Shown: positions 58,763-64,000 of the stretch, piece after piece
How positions within the stretch are numbered: position 1 is the stretch's first letter
Layout: each line of letters starts with the position of its first letter
DNA from: Aquabacterium sp.
GTDB lineage: Bacteria; Pseudomonadota; Gammaproteobacteria; Burkholderiales; Burkholderiaceae_C
Reading direction: 5' to 3'
Length of the DNA stretch: 64,000 nucleotides
NCBI RefSeq assembly: GCF_016234775.1
Contig: NZ_JACRAH010000021.1
Coordinates: forward strand, 212,770-276,769
The notes under the pieces: generated by a model
What the model saw: the letters and a program-made list of their open reading frames with translations, nothing else
Database searches by the model: none
Told to the model about the DNA's origin: nothing
Made by a program: the position numbers and the translations under genes

Positions 58763-59241
58763 TTCTGCCCCTCCTTGCCACCGCTCCCTTCAGCAGCCTT
58801 GCTGTAGAGGAACTGGCTGATCAGGTTTTCGAGGACGATGGCCGACTGGGTGCTCTTGATGGTGTCGCCAGCAACCAGATTGGACTCGCCATAACCAGGC
58901 TCCAGACCGATGTACTGCTCACCGAGCAGCCCTGCGGTCAGGATCTTGGCTGACGTATCTTTCGGAAAAGCCACACCTTTGTTGAGGGCGATCTCAACTT
59001 GCGCCTGATAGGTCTTGGTGTCAAAGGTGATGGACTGCACACGACCGACCACCACACCCGCACTCTTGACCGCCGCCTGACGCTTGAGCCCGCCGATGTT
59101 GTCAAAGCGGGCCACCACGTTGTAGCCGCTGTCAAACGACAAAGTCAGCAGGTTGCCGGCCTTGAGCGCCAGAAAGAGGATGGCGGCCGCGCCCAGCAGC
59201 ACGAACAGGCCAACCCACACATCATGTTTTGATTTCTGCAT
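58759..59241 (-). CDS. mlaD: MlaD, MCE-domain lipid transport protein
   Basis: This is a 160-residue protein with one N-terminal TM helix (about 11-32) and a periplasmic MCE domain (VVARFDNIGGLKRQAAVKSAGVVVGRV, ILTAGLLGEQYIGLEPG). The ATG at 59241 has AAGGA upstream, so the longer upstream frame is not used. MlaD forms a hexameric ring that receives lipid from MlaC. It lies between mlaE and mlaA. Confidence 0.93.
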   Translation of the reverse strand: MQKSKHDVWVGLFVLLGAAAILFLALKAGNLLTLSFDSGYNVVARFDNIGGLKRQAAVKSAGVVVGRVQSITFDTKTYQAQVEIALNKGVAFPKDTSAKILTAGLLGEQYIGLEPGYGESNLVAGDTIKSTQSAIVLENLISQFLYSKAAEGSGGKEGQK

Positions 59242-59270
59242 CTTGTTCTTCCTTGCAGCCCTGCCCGATC

Positions 59271-60056
59271 TCAGATCGAGAACATCATGGCTGTCAGCAC
59301 AAAGTCCAGCGCCAGCACGGCCAGCGAGGCCATCACCACCGTACGCGTTGTGGCCAGCGACACACCTTCTGGCGTCGGCTGGCACTCGTAGCCTTGCAAG
59401 AGCGCCACGAAAGTCACGGTCAAGCCAAACACCACGCTCTTGAGCATGCCGTTGCCGACGTCGGCCCAGACCTCGACGCCGTTCTGCATCTGCGACCAGA
59501 AGGCACCTTCGTCCACGCCGATCATCACGACGCCCACCACCCAGCCGCCCAGAATACCCACAGCCGAGAACACCGCGCCCAGCAGGGGCATCGCGATCAC
59601 GCCACCCCAGAAACGAGGTGCCAGCACGCGTTGAATCGGATCCACCGCCATCATTTCCATGGCGGCCAGTTGCTCGCCGGCTTTCATCAGGCCTATCCCG
59701 GCTGTCAGAGCCGTACCTGCACGACCAGCAAACAACAAGGCTGCCACCACAGGCCCCAGTTCACGCACCAGTGACAAGGCCACCATCAGGCCCAAGGCTT
59801 CGCTGGAGCCATAGCGCTGCAGGATGTAGTAGCCCTGCAAGCCCAGCACGAAGCCGACGAACAGGCCAGACACCACGATGATGGCCAGCGAGTAATTGCC
59901 CAGGAAGAAGATCTGCTCGGACAGCAAGCGTGGGCGACGCAGGGTGGCGCCCAGCGTCATCAACAAGCGCAGGAACAGACGGGCACCATAGCCCATGTCT
60001 GCCAGCTTGGAGCGGGTGGCCCGCCCCACATAGGCCGGATTGAGCCAGTTGATCAT
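59271..60056 (-). CDS. mlaE: Lipid asymmetry ABC permease MlaE
   Basis: This 261-residue MlaE-family permease has five or so hydrophobic segments and the family signatures [23 protein letters not shown] and [16 protein letters not shown] near the N-terminus, plus [25 protein letters not shown]. Its start overlaps the mlaF stop by 4 bases (ATGA). It forms the membrane core of the retrograde phospholipid transporter. Confidence 0.95.
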   Translation of the reverse strand: MINWLNPAYVGRATRSKLADMGYGARLFLRLLMTLGATLRRPRLLSEQIFFLGNYSLAIIVVSGLFVGFVLGLQGYYILQRYGSSEALGLMVALSLVRELGPVVAALLFAGRAGTALTAGIGLMKAGEQLAAMEMMAVDPIQRVLAPRFWGGVIAMPLLGAVFSAVGILGGWVVGVVMIGVDEGAFWSQMQNGVEVWADVGNGMLKSVVFGLTVTFVALLQGYECQPTPEGVSLATTRTVVMASLAVLALDFVLTAMMFSI

Positions 60057-60880
60057 CCGCGCACCCCGAAATCTTGACCTGCTTCGGCAGCAGGGTAGTG
60101 GAAACGAACCGGACCATCGGGCGCGGCATGCACGAACTGCTTGACCAGCGGATCTTCGCTGACGCGCATCTCGGCGGGTGTGCCCTGCGCCACGATGCGG
60201 CCATTGGCCAGCAGCACGATGTGATCGGCGATCAGGAAGGTTTCCTCCACGTCGTGCGAGACCACGATGCTGGTCAGGCCCATGGTGTCGTTGAGCTCAC
60301 GGATCAGGCGCGCGGCGATGCCCATGGAGATGGGGTCCAACCCGGCAAAGGGCTCGTCATACAGCATCAACTCGGGATCCAGCGCCATGGCACGCGCCAG
60401 GGCCACACGACGCGACATGCCACCGGACACCTCGCTGGGCATCAGATCACGCGCACCACGCAGGCCCACCGCGTTGAGCTTCATCAGCACCAGATCACGC
60501 AGGATGGACTCTGGCAGATTGGTGTGCTCGCGCAGCGGGAAGGCCACGTTCTCGAACACGGACAGATCGGTGAACAAGGCGCCGAACTGGAACAGCATGC
60601 CCATGCGACGTCGCGCGGCCATCAGACCTTCTGCATCCAGCGTGGCCACATCCTGGCCATTGACCAACACTTGCCCGGACAAGGCCTTGATCTGGCGGCC
60701 GATCAAACGCAGCACGGTGGTCTTGCCACCGCCGGACGTGCCCATCAAGGCGACGACGCTGCCACGCGGCACCACCAGGCTGATGTTCTCCAGAATGATC
60801 CGATCGCCATAGCCGCAAGTCACGGCGCGCAACTCGACGGCGTTTTCGGGCAACGGTGTGGACGCGTCTGGTTCAGACAT
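60053..60880 (-). CDS. mlaF: Lipid asymmetry ABC ATPase MlaF
   Basis: This is a 275-residue ATPase. Walker A GTSGGGKT is at 47-54, the signature is [16 protein letters not shown], Walker B is [15 protein letters not shown], and the switch His is in VVSHDV. The Val in place of the usual Leu in LSGG is a common Mla variant. It is the first gene of mlaFEDACB, whose order with mlaA inside the operon is usual in betaproteobacteria but unlike E. coli. The ribosome site is weak. Confidence 0.95.
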   Translation of the reverse strand: MSEPDASTPLPENAVELRAVTCGYGDRIILENISLVVPRGSVVALMGTSGGGKTTVLRLIGRQIKALSGQVLVNGQDVATLDAEGLMAARRRMGMLFQFGALFTDLSVFENVAFPLREHTNLPESILRDLVLMKLNAVGLRGARDLMPSEVSGGMSRRVALARAMALDPELMLYDEPFAGLDPISMGIAARLIRELNDTMGLTSIVVSHDVEETFLIADHIVLLANGRIVAQGTPAEMRVSEDPLVKQFVHAAPDGPVRFHYPAAEAGQDFGVRG

Positions 60881-60903
60881 CTGGGGACACAGGTGGTGGA
60901 GCA

Positions 60904-60935
60904 GAAAAGAAAAAGGGCCGGCGTAGTGCCGGCCC
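60904..60935 (-). terminator. Rho-independent terminator of gltBD
   Basis: On the minus strand an 8-bp perfect GC stem (GGGCCGGC/GCCGGCCC, 60915-60935) with a 5-nt loop is followed by a T-rich run (complement of 60904-60914). It lies about 80 bases after the gltD stop, so it ends the gltBD message before mlaF. Confidence 0.85.
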
Positions 60936-61017
60936 CTCCGATGATAGGGTATTCACGCGCCATCTGCCTGTCGCCCCGATGGGTGGGCACAACAGGCAAA
61001 AGGCCAATAAACGGTGT

Positions 61018-62481
61018 TTATCGGGGCAGCGTGGTCGAGCCCATCAGGAATGCGTCCACCTCACGGGCAGCCTGGCGGCCTTCGCGGATGGCCCAGACCA
61101 CCAGCGATTGACCACGGCGCACGTCACCGGCGGCGAAAACCTTGGCCACATTGGTGCGGTAGCCGCCAGCGTCGGTCGAAGCCTTGGCATTGCCACGGCC
61201 ATCCTTCTCGACGCCAAAGCCGGTCAGCATGGTTTCCACCGGGTTGGTGAAGCCCATGGCCAGCAGCACCAGGTCAGCCTTGAGGATCTGCTCGGAACCG
61301 GCGACTTCAATGAACTTGCCGTCCTTGAACTCGACGCGAACCGTCTTCACAGCCGTGACCTTGCCATTTTCGCCAATGAATTCCTTCGTGGCGATGGCGA
61401 ACTCGCGCTCGCAACCTTCTTCATGGCTCGAAGACGTGCGCATCTTGATCGGCCAGTAAGGCCAGGTCAGTTCCTTGTTTTCCTGCTCGGGAGGCTGAGG
61501 CATCAGCTCGAACTGGATCACGCTCTTGGCACCATGACGGTTGGAGGTACCCACGCAGTCGGAACCCGTGTCGCCGCCGCCGATCACGATCACGTTCTTG
61601 CCCGTGGCCATGATCTGGTCCTTGACCTTGCCGCCCGCATTCACGCGGTTCTGCTGAGGCAGGAACTCCATCGCGAAATGGATACCAGCCAGGTCACGAC
61701 CGGGCACAGGCAGGTCACGCGATTGCTCGGAGCCGCCAGCCAGGATCACCGCATCGAACTCCTTGTTGAGTTGCTCGGGGGTGACGGTATCCTTGGCCCA
61801 GTTGGTGACCTTGGAACCCTTGGGCATCTCGCCCACGATGGTGTTGGTCTTGAAGACCACGCCTTCGGCTTCCATCTGCTTGACGCGCTTGTCGATGTGC
61901 GACTTGTCGAACTTGAAGTCGGGGATACCGAAACGCAGCAAGCCACCGATGGTGTCGTTCTTCTCGAACACGGTCACAGCGTGACCGGCGCGAGCCAGCT
62001 GCTGAGCAGCAGCCATGCCGGCAGGGCCGGAGCCCACGACAGCGATCTTCTTGCCGGTCTTGACGGCAGCAGGCTGAGGCTTGATCCAACCTTCGGCCCA
62101 GGCACGGTCAACGATCGAATGCTCGATCGACTTGATGCCAACGGCGTCGTTGTTGATGTTCAGCACGCAAGCGGCTTCACAAGGTGCCGGGCAGACACGA
62201 CCAGTGAAGTCGGGGAAGTTGTTGGTCGAGTGCAGCACCTCGATCGCGTTCTTCCAGTCGTTGCGGTAAACCAGATCGTTGAAGTCCGGAATGATGTTAT
62301 TGACCGGGCAGCCGCTATTGCAAAACGGTGTGCCGCAGTCCATGCAACGTGCGCCCTGGATCTTGGCCTCTTCAGGCTTCAGACCAATGACGAATTCCTT
62401 GTAGTTCTTGACGCGCTTTTCGACGGGCTCGTAGCCCTCTTCCAGCCGCTCGAATTCCAGAAAGCCAGTGACTTTTCCCAT
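61018..62481 (-). CDS. gltD: Glutamate synthase small subunit
   Basis: This is a 487-residue GltD. The N-terminal Cys-rich part ([22 protein letters not shown]) binds 4Fe-4S clusters. The FAD site is [12 protein letters not shown] near 150 and an NADPH-binding GGGDTG site lies near 300. It feeds electrons from NADPH to GltB for glutamate formation from glutamine and 2-oxoglutarate. It starts 24 bases after gltB. Its role in ammonia assimilation suits the amidases in this window. Confidence 0.96.
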   Translation of the reverse strand: MGKVTGFLEFERLEEGYEPVEKRVKNYKEFVIGLKPEEAKIQGARCMDCGTPFCNSGCPVNNIIPDFNDLVYRNDWKNAIEVLHSTNNFPDFTGRVCPAPCEAACVLNINNDAVGIKSIEHSIVDRAWAEGWIKPQPAAVKTGKKIAVVGSGPAGMAAAQQLARAGHAVTVFEKNDTIGGLLRFGIPDFKFDKSHIDKRVKQMEAEGVVFKTNTIVGEMPKGSKVTNWAKDTVTPEQLNKEFDAVILAGGSEQSRDLPVPGRDLAGIHFAMEFLPQQNRVNAGGKVKDQIMATGKNVIVIGGGDTGSDCVGTSNRHGAKSVIQFELMPQPPEQENKELTWPYWPIKMRTSSSHEEGCEREFAIATKEFIGENGKVTAVKTVRVEFKDGKFIEVAGSEQILKADLVLLAMGFTNPVETMLTGFGVEKDGRGNAKASTDAGGYRTNVAKVFAAGDVRRGQSLVVWAIREGRQAAREVDAFLMGSTTLPR

Positions 62482-62505
62482 TTCAATTCACTCCACGTCG
62501 TCGGT

Positions 62506-64000
<1,495 letters not shown>

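Overview
The window is a chromosomal segment of a high-GC betaproteobacterium, most likely order Burkholderiales and perhaps near Aquabacterium or the Comamonadaceae. This is judged from gene families, since no rRNA marker is present. The signs are two PEP-CTERM proteins, an mlaFEDACB operon that includes mlaA, a MaeB-type malic enzyme, RpoH behind a CIRCE element, and many sensor and c-di-GMP proteins. I see no tRNA, rRNA, CRISPR array, insertion sequence, integrase or phage gene. Coding density is high: the longest stretch without a gene is about 260 bases, and every gap over 200 bases is described.

Layout. 1-4.4 kb: purN, a PEP-CTERM protein overlapping it tail to tail, a DUF2167 membrane protein, an M50 protease and a histidine kinase. 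4.5-15.6 kb: a LuxR-type response regulator and a very large NCS1-permease/kinase/receiver fusion on the minus strand, diverging from a Urt-type ABC transporter (urtABCDE), formamidase fmdA and a FmdB-like zinc ribbon. 15.6-20 kb: CBS, DUF1269-like, HD-domain, DUF4124 and LifO/PlcR-like proteins and a NOTUM/pectinacetylesterase-family hydrolase. 20-31 kb: a flavin amine oxidase overlapping a YUCCA-like flavin monooxygenase, a diguanylate cyclase, a GST, aliphatic amidase amiE, an AraC/DUF2804 pair, a sterol-desaturase-family protein, an RsmB-type methyltransferase and an exopolysaccharide export protein. 31-41 kb: a GGDEF-EAL protein, maeB, a second PEP-CTERM protein, a DMT exporter, an acyl-CoA dehydrogenase diverging from a PECR-like reductase, and a START-domain protein. 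41-51 kb: a hybrid kinase with a solute-binding protein, an AraC-HTH/MGMT protein, an OYE, a BVMO with a divergent TetR regulator, and a sensor kinase. 51-64 kb: rpoH, tal-pgi-HAD diverging from zwf, the mla lipid-transport operon, and gltD with the 3' part of gltB.

The strongest system-level signal is an amide-nitrogen regulon spread over two loci about 16 kb apart. The promoter regions of the Urt-type transporter/formamidase operon and of amiE share a 19-bp element, CTACGTCAATTAACGTATT (8746-8764) and CTACGTCAAACAACGTATT (24921-24939). Each contains TACGT-N6-ACGTA, and each sits at the same distance from a plausible -10 box. The NCS1-kinase/LuxR pair beside the transporter operon is the obvious candidate sensor and regulator. 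My model is that extracellular short-chain amides or urea are sensed, imported by UrtABCDE, and hydrolysed by FmdA and AmiE to ammonia, which GltBD (elsewhere in the window) could help assimilate.

Other regulatory highlights are a perfect CIRCE element overlapping an extended -10 promoter in front of rpoH, large stem-loops between urtA and urtB, candidate operators between the BVMO and TetR genes, and a perfect hairpin holding the stop codons of both zwf and mlaB.
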